The notes under the pieces are model-generated. The model worked only from the letters and a program-made list of their open reading frames with translations. It made no database searches and had not been told where the DNA came from. 61,878 nucleotides of DNA from an uncultured Bacilli bacterium (GTDB taxonomy: Bacteria > Bacillota_I > Bacilli_A > RF39 > UBA660). The translations under genes were made by a program, and so were the position numbers. The stretch lies in NCBI GenBank assembly GCA_934086775.1, contig CAKOIJ010000002.1, positions 1 to 61,878 of the forward strand, given 5' to 3'. Of this stretch, positions 17,775 through 26,632 are shown in pieces. Every line of letters begins with the position of its first letter. The first letter of the stretch is position 1.

Positions 17775-17783
17775 ATTTTTTTG
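17756..17783 (+). terminator. Terminator after tpiA
   Basis: Arms AAAAAATCTAG (17756-17766) and CTAGATTTTTT (17771-17781), ATTA loop, T tail. Confidence 0.85.
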
Positions 17784-17886
17784 CATTTAATGAACAGAAT
17801 TAATCACTTTGCACAAAAAATAATATTTTAACTAATTTTATTTTTATAATGAATTTATTAAAAAGAATAATGAAAGAGGAAACAAA

Positions 17887-18639
17887 ATGAAGAAAAAAAT
17901 TTTAGTAGTAGATGATAACAAAGTAATGGTTGAAATGTTGAAAGAGTTTTTTTCACAAAGTGGGAATATTGAAGTAGCAGGTACTGCATTTAATGGTGAG
18001 GAGGCATGGGAAAAAATAGAAAAAACAGATTATGATTGCATTTTACTAGACTTAATCATGCCAAAAAAAGATGGAATATATGTATTAGAAAAAATAAAAG
18101 AAAATAATTTAAAAAGAAATATAATAGTAATTACTAGTTACAACGAACAAGAAACAATTAGAAATGTAAGTGAATTTGGAGTAAGATACTTTGTATTAAA
18201 ACCATTTGATCTAAAAGATTTAGAAAAAAGAATAATAGCTGTCTGTAAGGAAAGAAGTCCAGAGGTAATAGATTTAAAATTAAATGAATTACAAATTAAA
18301 ATTTCTAAAATACTTCACGAACTAGGTATACCTTCACATATAAAAGGATACCAATACATAAGAGATGCAATTTCAATGGTTTATTCAAATGAAGGTTTAA
18401 TAGGTGGAATAACTAAGGAATTATATCCAGAACTTAGTAAAAAATATAGTGCTAGTGTAACAAGAATAGAAAGAGCTATTAGACATGCAATAGAAGTATC
18501 TTGGAACCGAGGGGACTGGAACTTAATGGAAGAAATATTTGGCCATTCAGTTGACATAGATAAAGCAAAACCAACAAATTCAGAATTCATAGTAACAATT
18601 GCAGATAAAATAAGACTAGACAAAATAAAAATTAGCTAA
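17887..18639 (+). CDS. spo0A: Sporulation transcription factor Spo0A
   Basis: Master response regulator of endospore formation. The N-terminal receiver has the acidic pair D9-D10 and phospho-acceptor D55 (DCILLDLIMP), and KPF follows the fifth strand. The C-terminal ~115 residues are the Spo0A-specific DNA-binding domain, with HELGIPSHIKGYQYIRDAI, then SVTRIERAIRHAIEVSWNRG (recognition helix) and AKPTNSEFI. Length 250 aa is close to the norm. It is flanked by glycolytic genes (tpiA, gpmI) rather than spoIVB, its usual neighbour. TATAAT at 17845-17850 is a possible -10. No spore structural genes are in this window, so whether the organism sporulates cannot be decided here. Confidence 0.95.
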   Translation: MKKKILVVDDNKVMVEMLKEFFSQSGNIEVAGTAFNGEEAWEKIEKTDYDCILLDLIMPKKDGIYVLEKIKENNLKRNIIVITSYNEQETIRNVSEFGVRYFVLKPFDLKDLEKRIIAVCKERSPEVIDLKLNELQIKISKILHELGIPSHIKGYQYIRDAISMVYSNEGLIGGITKELYPELSKKYSASVTRIERAIRHAIEVSWNRGDWNLMEEIFGHSVDIDKAKPTNSEFIVTIADKIRLDKIKIS

Positions 18640-18692
18640 CTCTTTAAAAAAAATGAAACATGTGCTAGAATATATCTAGGTGAAAAGAATTA

Positions 18693-20201
18693 ATGAAAAA
18701 AATTATATTATTAATATTAGATGGATATGGAATAAATAAAAGTGATTATGGAAATGCTATAAAAGAAGCGAAAACACCAGTGATGGACAAACTATTAGCA
18801 GTATATCCTCATTCAGAACTAGAGGCAAGTGGTTTAGAAGTTGGTCTTCCTAAAGGTCAAATGGGAAATTCAGAAGTTGGACATATGACCATAGGAAGTG
18901 GAAGAATAAATCCTCAGGCTTTATCATATATAAATGACAAAATAAAATCAAAAGAATTTTTTAAAAATGAACTACTTAACGAAACAATGGATTATGTTAA
19001 TGAAAATAGTAGCACTCTTCATTTGATAGGTTTACTTTCAGATGGTGGGGTACATTCTAGTATAAATCATTTCTATGCAACACTAGCTGCAGCTAAACTT
19101 AAAAAAGTAGAAAAAGTAGTATTTCACTTTATTACAGATGGAAGAGATACTCCAAGGACTAATGGAATAAAATATGTAAATGATTTCATGGAAAAAGCAA
19201 AAAAACTTAATACAGGAGTAATAGGCACAATAAGTGGAAGATACTATGCAATGGATAGAGATAACAGATGGGAAAGAATAAAAAAAGCATATAATGCTAT
19301 AGTTTATGAAAGTGGAAATGTATTTCCAAACGAAAACATATGCTTTAAAGAACACTATAAAAGAGATATAACAGATGAATTCATAAACCCAAGTATAATA
19401 AATCCTTCTTGTACTATAAAAGAAAAAGACGCAGTTATATTCATAAACTTTAGACCCGAAAGAATGAAAGAATTAATAGATGCTCTAACAGATCCTAATT
19501 TTAAAATGTTTAAAACAAAGCATTTTGAAAAAACTAAATTCATTTCACTATTTAAAATACACAAAAATGTACCATACGCCTTTGATGTAGAAAGACCAAA
19601 AGATACATTAGGAGAATATTTAGATGAACTTGAATTTAACCAAGCAAGAATAGCAGAAACAGAAAAATATGCTCATGTGACTCATTTCTTTGATGGAGAA
19701 AAAGACATAAATAGTCCAAGAATAGAAAAATTCTTAGTACCAAGTCCAAATGTACCGACATATGACATGAAACCAGAAATGAGTATAGGCGAAGTAACAG
19801 AAACTGCCTTAAAAGAAATGGAAAACGACTATGACTTCATACTAATTAATTTTGCAAACCCTGACATGGTAGGTCACACTGGAAATTACAAAGCAGTCGT
19901 AGATGCAATTGAAATAACAGATTTCTGCATGGGTAAAATATATGAAAAAGCAAAAAGTCAATTCTATGAACTATTAATAACAGCAGATCATGGTAATGCA
20001 GAAAAAATGCTTAATAAAGATGGAACTCCAATAACTAGCCACACAACTAGTAAAGTACCATTCATAATATGTAATGATGAATACAAATTAAAAGAAGAAG
20101 GTTCCTTAAAAGACATTGCACCTACTATAATAGACATGTACGAAATTAAAAAACCAACCGCTATGACCGGAGAAAGTTTAATAATAAAAAATGAAAACTA
20201 A
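18693..20201 (+). CDS. gpmI: 2,3-bisphosphoglycerate-independent phosphoglycerate mutase
   Basis: Alkaline-phosphatase-superfamily mutase interconverting 3- and 2-phosphoglycerate, manganese dependent. LILDGYG at the N-terminus supplies a metal ligand, S60 in GNSEVGH is the phosphorylated serine, and ITDGRDTPR, INFRPERM, NFANPDMVGHTG and TADHGNAE are the other ligand motifs. Length 502 aa is normal. AGGTGA lies upstream. It completes a local set of gapA, pgk, tpiA and gpmI, interrupted only by spo0A. Confidence 0.97.
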   Translation: MKKIILLILDGYGINKSDYGNAIKEAKTPVMDKLLAVYPHSELEASGLEVGLPKGQMGNSEVGHMTIGSGRINPQALSYINDKIKSKEFFKNELLNETMDYVNENSSTLHLIGLLSDGGVHSSINHFYATLAAAKLKKVEKVVFHFITDGRDTPRTNGIKYVNDFMEKAKKLNTGVIGTISGRYYAMDRDNRWERIKKAYNAIVYESGNVFPNENICFKEHYKRDITDEFINPSIINPSCTIKEKDAVIFINFRPERMKELIDALTDPNFKMFKTKHFEKTKFISLFKIHKNVPYAFDVERPKDTLGEYLDELEFNQARIAETEKYAHVTHFFDGEKDINSPRIEKFLVPSPNVPTYDMKPEMSIGEVTETALKEMENDYDFILINFANPDMVGHTGNYKAVVDAIEITDFCMGKIYEKAKSQFYELLITADHGNAEKMLNKDGTPITSHTTSKVPFIICNDEYKLKEEGSLKDIAPTIIDMYEIKKPTAMTGESLIIKNEN

Positions 20202-20712
20202 TGAACTTTATAATGTGCGTGAGTTACCTTTATCTAGCAATCTAGATTTAAGAAAAGCACAAATGAAAGTACTTGCTAATATAGAGTTAACTAATAAAGA
20301 CAAAGTAATATTAGGTAGAGATAAAACGGTAAAACAAATAGGAAACTATATATTAAAAGAAGACCACGTCTATCGCTTAGTAGATGAAGAAACATATAAC
20401 ATATATCTAAAAAGTGGTTACATATACGGACATAACAGCACTGATGAATATGAAGAAAATGGTAAAACATATAATAACAATAAAGGAGTAGATTGGTACC
20501 TTGGAGGAGCTTCATTAAAATATGGAACTATTCTTCTAGAGTGCCCAGCATATAAAGAATACTTTACACCTAGTTATGATTTTGGCTGTCATTTGGCATT
20601 TAATCCAAATGTAAGACACATGAAATCTTCAGGTTACAAAAATCCTGTACCTTTAGAACTGGTAAAAGTAATTAACTTAAAAGAAGAAAATATCATGTAT
20701 AACAAAAGGTGA
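20191..20712 (+). CDS. Uncharacterised protein overlapping gpmI
   Basis: I do not recognise this 173-residue protein. It has no signal or membrane segment. It contains an Asp/Tyr/Asn-rich central part (GYIYGHNSTDEYEENG) and a C-terminal part with three cysteines (LLECPAY, FGCHLAF). It overlaps the end of gpmI by 11 bases in another frame, with no clear ribosome binding site of its own, which suggests translational coupling. The frame stays open for its full length and codon use resembles the neighbours, so I take it as a real gene. Confidence 0.65.
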   Translation: MKTNELYNVRELPLSSNLDLRKAQMKVLANIELTNKDKVILGRDKTVKQIGNYILKEDHVYRLVDEETYNIYLKSGYIYGHNSTDEYEENGKTYNNNKGVDWYLGGASLKYGTILLECPAYKEYFTPSYDFGCHLAFNPNVRHMKSSGYKNPVPLELVKVINLKEENIMYNKR

Positions 20713-20731
20713 AAATCATTCACCTTTTTTA
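20704..20731. terminator. Bidirectional terminator downstream of the gpmI transcript
   Basis: Perfect 10-bp arms AAAAGGTGAA (20704-20713) and TTCACCTTTT (20719-20728), AATCA loop, T runs on both strands; shared with the convergent methyltransferase gene. Confidence 0.85.
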
Positions 20732-21498
20732 AGTATATCCATTACATGACTACTCGTACCTAAAAACTCATATCTTTCGCAAACACTTAAATGGTATTTT
20801 AAATATAAATTAAACTCCTCTTCACTTAGATTATTAATATCTCTTCTAAAATAATCGGTAAGCCCATCTTGGCTAATAATTTTTACTCTCTTCAAATCAC
20901 ACATATCCTTATAATAATCGATATTTTCTAATCTAACAAAACTATATAAATCATCTTCTTTAGAAACAACCTTAAAATTATTATTAACCAAATCATTTTC
21001 AAAAGAATGAATAATATTTTTATCTAAAAAACCATGTTTAAAAATAGCATAATCATTCATATAATAACTAATAAAAATATACCCGTTTCCTTTTAAAACT
21101 CTTTTAGCCTCCATTAAAGCCTTAATTTTCTCTTCATCACTAATAAGATGATACATTGGTCCAAACAAAATAACCACATCGAAACTTTCATCACCGAATT
21201 TTCTCAAATCGGTAGCAGTTCCCAAAAAACTTGGAATATCAGGATAATTATTTCTAAGTACCATTAGATTATGTTTAACAAGTTCTACACTAGTAACATT
21301 ATAACCTAAACTAAATAAATACCCAGAATATCTTCCTGTTCCAGCACCTACATCTAAAACCTTAGGGTTATTAAACTTCTTTAAATATTCTAAAATATAA
21401 TATACAGCAGTATTAAATTCTACTATTCCATGTCTTCTAGTAAGCCTCTTATCTTCATTAAATTTATTATAATAATTAATTAAATTTTTCTCATTCAT
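20716..21498 (-). CDS. Class I SAM-dependent methyltransferase, substrate unknown
   Basis: 260-aa protein with a Rossmann-like methyltransferase core: motif I VLDVGAGTGRYS (~residues 47-58), acidic motif II SVELV, motif IV DVVILFGPMYHL and post-motif EAKRVLKGNGYIFISYY. It is of the Methyltransf_11/25 type. The C-terminal third (SFVRLENIDYYK... to ERYEFLGTSSH) is typical of small-molecule methyltransferases annotated only generically. It is monocistronic on the - strand, facing gpmI and divergent from metG. Confidence 0.85.
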   Translation of the reverse strand: MNEKNLINYYNKFNEDKRLTRRHGIVEFNTAVYYILEYLKKFNNPKVLDVGAGTGRYSGYLFSLGYNVTSVELVKHNLMVLRNNYPDIPSFLGTATDLRKFGDESFDVVILFGPMYHLISDEEKIKALMEAKRVLKGNGYIFISYYMNDYAIFKHGFLDKNIIHSFENDLVNNNFKVVSKEDDLYSFVRLENIDYYKDMCDLKRVKIISQDGLTDYFRRDINNLSEEEFNLYLKYHLSVCERYEFLGTSSHVMDILKKGE

Positions 21499-21528
21499 AA
21501 TATCACTAGAAATATAATATCATAAATC

Positions 21529-21558
21529 TTGACTAAATAATATATTTTGTTATATACT
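21529..21558 (+). promoter_or_regulatory. Promoter of metG
   Basis: TTGACT (21529-21534), 18-nt spacer, TATACT (21553-21558), start 27 bases downstream with AAGGAGATG before it. Confidence 0.65.
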
Positions 21559-21584
21559 TTACTTATTAAAAAGGAGATGAAATA

Positions 21585-23150
21585 ATGAATAAATTTTATG
21601 TAACAACACCTATCTATTACCCAAGTGGTAAATTTCATATAGGAACAGCTTACACAACTTTGCTAGCAGATGTTCTTGCAAGATATAACAGACAAAAAGG
21701 AAAAGAAGTAAGGTTTCTAACTGGAATGGATGAACATGGTGAAAAAATTCAAAAAAAATCAGAAGAAGAAGGAATATCGCCACAAGAATATGTAGATAAA
21801 ATGGCTAACTCTGCAAAAGAACTATGGAAAAAACTAAACATATCAAATGACGATTTCATTAGAACTACAGATGAAAGACATGTACTATCTGTATCAAAAG
21901 CATTTGAAATATTATATAATCAAGGAGACATATATTTAGGAAAATACAAGGGTAAATACTGTGTGCCTTGCGAAACATTCTACACTGAAAGTCAATTAGT
22001 AGATGGTAAATGTCCTAGTTGTATGAGAGAAGTTAAAGAAGTAGAAGAAGAAACATATTTCTTTAATATGAAAAAGTATGAAGAAAAATTAAAAAAATTC
22101 TATGAAGAAAATCCAGACTTCTTAGTTCCTGTTACAAAAAAGAATGAAATAATGAATAGTTTTGTAAATGTAGGAATAGAAGACCTATGCATATCAAGAA
22201 CAACATTTAACTGGGGAATACCAGTACCAAATAACCCAAAACATGTCATGTATGTATGGCTTGATGCACTACTAAATTATGTAACAGCATTAGGATACTT
22301 AAGTGATGATGAAAGCTTACTAAACAAATTCTGGCCAGCAGATGTTCAAATAATTGGTAAAGACATATTAAGATTTCATGCAATATATTGGCCAATATTT
22401 CTAATGGCTCTTAATTTACCAATTTCTAAAAAATTATTTGTCCATGACTTCATAATGATGAGAGATGGCAAAATGAGCAAAAGTAAAGGTAACGTAATAT
22501 ATCCAGATGTACTTGCAGATGCATATGGTGTTGATGCAGTAAGATATACTATTCTTAAAAGTCTTCCTTATGGACAAGATGGAGAATTCACTCCAGAGTC
22601 ATTTATAGAAAAATATAATACTGACCTATGTAATGATTTAGGAAATCTAGTGAATAGAACAATAGCAATGATTAATAAATATCAAGAAGGAATTATAAAA
22701 CTATCAAATACAAAAACTACTTATGATGTTGAACTTAATGCTTATATTACAAATGAAATAAACTTATATGAAAAAGAAATGGAAAATATCAATATTCAAA
22801 ATGCTATATCTCATATACTTAACATAGTTTCAAGAACAAATAAATATATTGATGAAACAAGTCCATGGGTACTCTATAAAGAAGAAAAATATGATGAATT
22901 AACAAGTGTTATGTTTAACTTATACGAAGCAATAAGAAAAGCAGCAATACTATTTGTACCTTTCATACCTGAAACAAGTTTAAACATATTTAATCAACTT
23001 GGGCTAAAAGAAAATCAAACAACATTTGAAAGTCTAACAAATTCAGTAGATCTAGAAAATAATAAAGTTATAGAAAAAGGAATTCCTTTGTTTAACAGAT
23101 TAGATCCAAGTATAGAAGTAGATAGGCTTAAAGATTTAATGAAGAATTAA
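21585..23150 (+). CDS. metG: Methionyl-tRNA synthetase
   Basis: Charges tRNA-Met. Class I motifs are HIGT (as PSGKFHIGTAY, ~residue 18) and GKMSKSKGN (~residue 298). A zinc-knuckle pair lies between them (CVPCETFY...CPSC). The anticodon-binding helical domain follows (WVLYKEEK). The protein stops at 521 aa and lacks the C-terminal EMAP/Trbp111-like tRNA-binding domain found in ~650-aa MetRS proteins. AAGGAG precedes the start. Confidence 0.96.
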   Translation: MNKFYVTTPIYYPSGKFHIGTAYTTLLADVLARYNRQKGKEVRFLTGMDEHGEKIQKKSEEEGISPQEYVDKMANSAKELWKKLNISNDDFIRTTDERHVLSVSKAFEILYNQGDIYLGKYKGKYCVPCETFYTESQLVDGKCPSCMREVKEVEEETYFFNMKKYEEKLKKFYEENPDFLVPVTKKNEIMNSFVNVGIEDLCISRTTFNWGIPVPNNPKHVMYVWLDALLNYVTALGYLSDDESLLNKFWPADVQIIGKDILRFHAIYWPIFLMALNLPISKKLFVHDFIMMRDGKMSKSKGNVIYPDVLADAYGVDAVRYTILKSLPYGQDGEFTPESFIEKYNTDLCNDLGNLVNRTIAMINKYQEGIIKLSNTKTTYDVELNAYITNEINLYEKEMENINIQNAISHILNIVSRTNKYIDETSPWVLYKEEKYDELTSVMFNLYEAIRKAAILFVPFIPETSLNIFNQLGLKENQTTFESLTNSVDLENNKVIEKGIPLFNRLDPSIEVDRLKDLMKN

Positions 23151-23158
23151 AAATTGGG

Positions 23159-23186
23159 TTGAAATATTTAAAATAAGTGGTAAAAT
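23159..23186 (+). promoter_or_regulatory. Promoter of the T-box-thrS transcript
   Basis: TTGAAA (23159-23164), 16-nt spacer, TAAAAT (23181-23186), followed directly by the T-box leader. Confidence 0.6.
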
Positions 23187-23192
23187 ATTAAA

Positions 23193-23397
23193 TAGTTAAA
23201 TGTTTTGATTAGGACACGACTAATAATAATTATTTACTAAGCGAATTGTGTATGGTGAAAGACAATTAAATAACTTATTAGTTACTACCTATGAACAGGA
23301 CTCGAAAGATGTTCCCGGAGAAATTCTCCGTTATTCAAATAAAGTTAAAAATGGATGGTACCGTGTCAAGCACTCCTTTAAAGGGGTGCTTTTTCAT
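23193..23397 (+). promoter_or_regulatory. T-box leader (tRNA-Thr sensing) of thrS
   Basis: An untranslated leader of ~200 nt contains a long stem I region, the T-box core TGGTACCGTG (~23356-23365) that pairs with the acceptor end of uncharged tRNA, and a terminator hairpin (AAGCACTCC at 23368-23376 with GGGGTGCTT, then a T run). ACC at 23287-23289 is a good candidate for the specifier codon (Thr), matching the downstream thrS. An open 62-codon frame crosses this region but is explained by the RNA structure. Uncharged tRNA-Thr should favour read-through. Confidence 0.88.
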
Positions 23398-23422
23398 TTA
23401 ACAAAAAGAAAGGATGATAAAA

Positions 23423-25186
23423 ATGATAAATATTAAAGAAAACGAAAAACTAAGTGTAATGAACCACTCATGTGCCCATTTACTAGCGCAAGCAGTTCAG
23501 CACTTATACCCAGATGCTAAGTTCTGGGTAGGACCAGTTATTGAAGAAGGCTTTTACTATGACATTGATTTAGGAGATAATGTCATAAAAGAAGAAGACC
23601 TAGAAAAAATAGAAAAAGAAATGAAAAAGATTTCTAAAGATGGAAAAAGAATAGTAAGACACGAACTTACTAAAGAGGAAGCTTTAGAAAGATTTAAAAA
23701 TGATCCATATAAAATAGATTTAATTAGTAGAATGGATGAAAATAGCACTGTAATTAGCTGTTATACACAAGGAGACTTCACTGACCTTTGTAGAGGCCCT
23801 CATGTTGAAACAGTAAAAGAACTAAAATACTTTAAACTTCTAAAAGTAAGCGGAGCATACTGGAAAGGTGATTCAAAAAACAAAATGCTTCAAAGAATAT
23901 ATGGAGTATGCTTTGATAATGAAGAAGATTTAAACGTTTATCTCACAGAACTTGCAGAAGCTAAAGAAAGAGATCACAGAAAAATAGGTAAAGATTTATC
24001 AATATTTATGACTAGCGACTTAGTCGGTAAAGGAATGCCTTTATGGCTTCCTAATGGTGCTATTATAAGAAAACAACTAGAAAATTATATCTATGAAAAA
24101 GAAAGAAAAATGGGATACTTACATGTGTATACACCATGTGTTGGAACAACTGAACTATATAAAACAAGTGGACACTGGGATCACTATAAAGAAAATATGT
24201 TCCCAATGATGAAAGTAGACGATGAAGAATTTGTACTTCGTCCAATGAACTGCCCACATCATATGCTAATTTATGCAAATGACTTACACTCTTATAGAGA
24301 CTTACCAATAAGAATAGGCGAATTTGCAACAGACTTTAGATATGAAGCTTCTGGTGCAGTAAAAGGTCTAGAAAGAGTAAGATGCATGTGTCAAAATGAT
24401 GCTCACTTATTTGTAACTCCTGAACAAATAAAAGAAGAATTTAAAAAAGTAGTATCACTAATACTTGATGTATATAAAGACTTTGGTTTCAAAAACTATA
24501 GTTTCAGACTTTCATTAAGAGACCCAGAAGACAAAGAAAAATATTTTGATGACGATGAGATGTGGAATACTGCAGAAGACAAACTAAGGGAAGTATTAAA
24601 TGAATATGGATGCTCATACAAAGAAGCAATTGGAGAAGCTGCATTTTATGGCCCTAAACTAGATGTTGAAGTAAAACCAGCAGTAGGACCAGAAGTAACG
24701 CTTTCTACTTGTCAATTAGACTTCTTACTTCCTAGAAGATTTGACTTATCATATATAGACAAAGATGGTTCAAAGAAAACTCCAGTAGTTATTCACCGCG
24801 CTATATTTGGAACATTTGATAGATTTACTGCATTCCTAATGGAAGAAACAAAAGGAGCTTTCCCACTATGGTTATGCCCAACTGAAGTTAATATAATTCC
24901 AGTAAACAATGACTATCACTTAGAATATGCAAAAGAAGTTTATAAAGACTTAGACGAGATGAATGTAAGAGTTAACCTAGATGATAGAAATGAAAAACTA
25001 TCATACAAAATGAGAGAAAGTCAAACAAAGAAAAATCCTATAACATTAATATTAGGAGATAAAGAAGTAGAAAATAATACTATTAGCTATAGAAAATTTG
25101 GTAGTACTGAAACATATACTCTTCCAAAAGAAATATTTATAAAAACATTAAAAGAAGCTATTAGTACAAGAAAACAAAACATATAA
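23423..25186 (+). CDS. thrS: Threonyl-tRNA synthetase lacking the TGS domain
   Basis: Class II synthetase. The protein begins directly at the editing/SAD domain (NHSCAHLLAQAV near residue 14, later CRGPHV), so the ~60-residue N-terminal TGS domain of most bacterial ThrRS is absent; length is 587 aa against ~640. The catalytic core has RPMNCPHH (zinc Cys), FRYEASGAVKGLERVR (motif 2, given in family context) and IHRAIFGTFDRF (motif 3). The anticodon-binding domain closes the protein. ATG 23423 has AAAGGA 8 bases upstream; ATG 23414 lies inside that site. Expression is T-box controlled. Confidence 0.96.
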   Translation: MINIKENEKLSVMNHSCAHLLAQAVQHLYPDAKFWVGPVIEEGFYYDIDLGDNVIKEEDLEKIEKEMKKISKDGKRIVRHELTKEEALERFKNDPYKIDLISRMDENSTVISCYTQGDFTDLCRGPHVETVKELKYFKLLKVSGAYWKGDSKNKMLQRIYGVCFDNEEDLNVYLTELAEAKERDHRKIGKDLSIFMTSDLVGKGMPLWLPNGAIIRKQLENYIYEKERKMGYLHVYTPCVGTTELYKTSGHWDHYKENMFPMMKVDDEEFVLRPMNCPHHMLIYANDLHSYRDLPIRIGEFATDFRYEASGAVKGLERVRCMCQNDAHLFVTPEQIKEEFKKVVSLILDVYKDFGFKNYSFRLSLRDPEDKEKYFDDDEMWNTAEDKLREVLNEYGCSYKEAIGEAAFYGPKLDVEVKPAVGPEVTLSTCQLDFLLPRRFDLSYIDKDGSKKTPVVIHRAIFGTFDRFTAFLMEETKGAFPLWLCPTEVNIIPVNNDYHLEYAKEVYKDLDEMNVRVNLDDRNEKLSYKMRESQTKKNPITLILGDKEVENNTISYRKFGSTETYTLPKEIFIKTLKEAISTRKQNI

Positions 25187-25209
25187 GGTGGAATATTTCC
25201 ATCTTTTTT
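25185..25209 (+). terminator. Terminator after thrS
   Basis: Nine-bp arms AAGGTGGAA (25185-25193) and TTCCATCTT (25197-25205) with one G-T pair, TAT loop, T run. Confidence 0.7.
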
Positions 25210-25224
25210 AGAAAGTAGGAACTT

Positions 25225-26007
25225 ATGACAAGATTAGATATAGAATTAGTAAATAGACAAATTTGTCAGACAAGAAGTAAAGCACAAATGGAAATAAAAA
25301 ATTCCAATATTTTAGTAAACGGGAAAATAATTATAAAGCCTTCTTTTGATGTAAATATTGAAGATGTTATTACTCTTAACCATGAAGTACTAAAATATGT
25401 TTCCAGAGGCGGACTAAAATTAGAAAAAGCAATACTTGTATTCAAAATAAACTTAACTAATAAGATTATGCTAGACATTGGAGCGTCTACTGGAGGTTTT
25501 ACTGACTGCGCACTAAATAATAAAATAAAAGAGGTAGTTTGTGTTGATGTAGGAAGTAATCAATTAGATGAAACAATTAGAAATAACGAAAAAGTACACG
25601 TATATGAAAATACTGATATAAGAAAATTTGATAACCCTCTTTTATCAAATATAGATATAGTGACAATAGATGTTTCATTTATCAGTGTAACAAAAATAGT
25701 AGATAAATTAAATATTATAAATGCAAAAGAAATAATTTGTCTAATAAAACCTCAATTTGAATGTGGGAAAACTATTGCTGATAAATATAAAGGAATAGTG
25801 CTTGATAAAGAAGTTCATGAAAAGGTAATAAAAAATGTCGTTAACTCCTTTAAAGAGATAAACTACAACTTAAAAAACATAACATTTAGTCCAGTAAAAG
25901 GTGGTAACGGAAATATAGAATACTTGGCATACTTTACAAAGGAAGAAATTAATAACACTATTAATTTTGAAGATTTAGTCAGTACTACTTTTAAAATAAT
26001 GAAATAA
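25225..26007 (+). CDS. tlyA: TlyA-family rRNA (cytidine-2'-O)-methyltransferase / hemolysin-like protein
   Basis: An N-terminal S4 RNA-binding domain (TRLDIELVNRQICQTRSKAQ) is joined to an FtsJ/RrmJ-type methyltransferase. The K-D-K-type residues are placed in YVSRGGLKLEKA, LDIGASTGGFTDCAL (SAM motif), TIDVSFISV and CLIKPQFE. The family 2'-O-methylates C1409 of 16S and/or C1920 of 23S rRNA. Length 260 aa is normal. A separate C-terminal fragment of a related tlyA occurs at ~31899-32204. A hairpin terminator follows at 26024-26053. Confidence 0.93.
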   Translation: MTRLDIELVNRQICQTRSKAQMEIKNSNILVNGKIIIKPSFDVNIEDVITLNHEVLKYVSRGGLKLEKAILVFKINLTNKIMLDIGASTGGFTDCALNNKIKEVVCVDVGSNQLDETIRNNEKVHVYENTDIRKFDNPLLSNIDIVTIDVSFISVTKIVDKLNIINAKEIICLIKPQFECGKTIADKYKGIVLDKEVHEKVIKNVVNSFKEINYNLKNITFSPVKGGNGNIEYLAYFTKEEINNTINFEDLVSTTFKIMK

Positions 26008-26023
26008 TTAACAAGATTTAATT

Positions 26024-26053
26024 AAAAAAGAGTCTCAACAAGAGACTTTTTAA
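26024..26053. terminator. Bidirectional terminator between tlyA and the HTH gene
   Basis: GTCTC (26032-26036) pairs with GAGAC (26042-26046), extended by A-T and one G-T pair to AAAAAGA/TTTTT; AACAA loop; A and T runs on either side fit both convergent genes. Confidence 0.75.
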
Positions 26054-26319
26054 TTATCTAATAAATCTTCTATATTACATCCTAAAACTCTTGCTAATTT
26101 ATATAATGTTTCGCCTTGTACCTTATTTATATCATTTCTTCTTTGCACATACATCTGAATTGAACGAAGTTTTACATCGGCTAATTTTGTTAGTTTACTT
26201 TGAGACAAACCACTTGCTTGTCTTGCTATTTTTAAATTTGAAATTTCTTTGTTATGAAAATATGTATTTGCAATATCAAAAAATTTAGTTATATCTGCTT
26301 CATGCAAGGATAAATACAT
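26050..26319 (-). CDS. XRE-type HTH protein, probably the remaining 3' part of a broken gene
   Basis: 89 residues. The last ~65 (NLKIARQASGLSQSKLTKL..VKLRSIQMY..KLARVLGCNIEDLLDN, in pieces) form an XRE helix-turn-helix. The first ~25 (YLSLHEADITKFFDIANTYF) continue in frame upstream through YFPIEEVLN to an in-frame TGA at 26371-26373. No good ribosome binding site precedes ATG 26319. I therefore think it is the distal part of a longer gene whose start lies at 26499. It could still be expressed as a free HTH domain. Confidence 0.6.
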   Translation of the reverse strand: MYLSLHEADITKFFDIANTYFHNKEISNLKIARQASGLSQSKLTKLADVKLRSIQMYVQRRNDINKVQGETLYKLARVLGCNIEDLLDN

Positions 26320-26499
26320 GTTTAAGACTTCTTCTATTGGGAAGTACTTATTAATTTTATAAAAAGAATATCATTTTGCTTGTTGGTAATGCTTAAGTAC
26401 AATAAAACCAAAACCATAATCATTATGAACTTTACTATTATGATAATAAGGCTTCTCAATAATATCTTTTAAACCATGATATATAATTATCTTTGACAT
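26320..26499 (-). pseudogene. 5' part of a DUF3990-like/HTH gene interrupted by an in-frame TGA
   Basis: ATG 26499 (GAGGAT upstream on the - strand) opens a frame reading MSKIIIYHGLKDIIEKPYY, then NDYGFGF and QQAK, stop at 26371-26373, then YSFYKINKYFPIEEVLN in the same frame into the HTH ORF. IIYHG..IIEKP...NDYGFGF is the start of DUF3990-type proteins, whose next conserved feature is an AK(E)W segment. The stop falls where Trp is expected, so TGG to TGA is a simple explanation. The stretch is also shorter than a full DUF3990 domain, suggesting deletion. Confidence 0.6.
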
Positions 26500-26632
26500 A
26501 CTATCCTCATTCGATTAATACAATCATATCGTTGTGATGATATAAAGCCGAGACGTTTCTGTATTAAATAATAATATTTCTAGATAAATCTACCACACTA
26601 TAGTATAATATAAGAAAAGAGGAGGGTTAACA

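Noticed and set aside
23248..23436. Open 62-codon frame upstream of thrS
   Set aside because: It runs through the T-box stem I, core and terminator and overlaps the thrS start; the RNA structure explains the conservation, and the start lacks a ribosome binding site.
26371..26373. TGA read as Trp (alternative genetic code)
   Set aside because: pgk, ftsE, walJ and the acetyltransferase at 32208 all terminate naturally at TGA with normal protein ends, so TGA is a stop in this genome.
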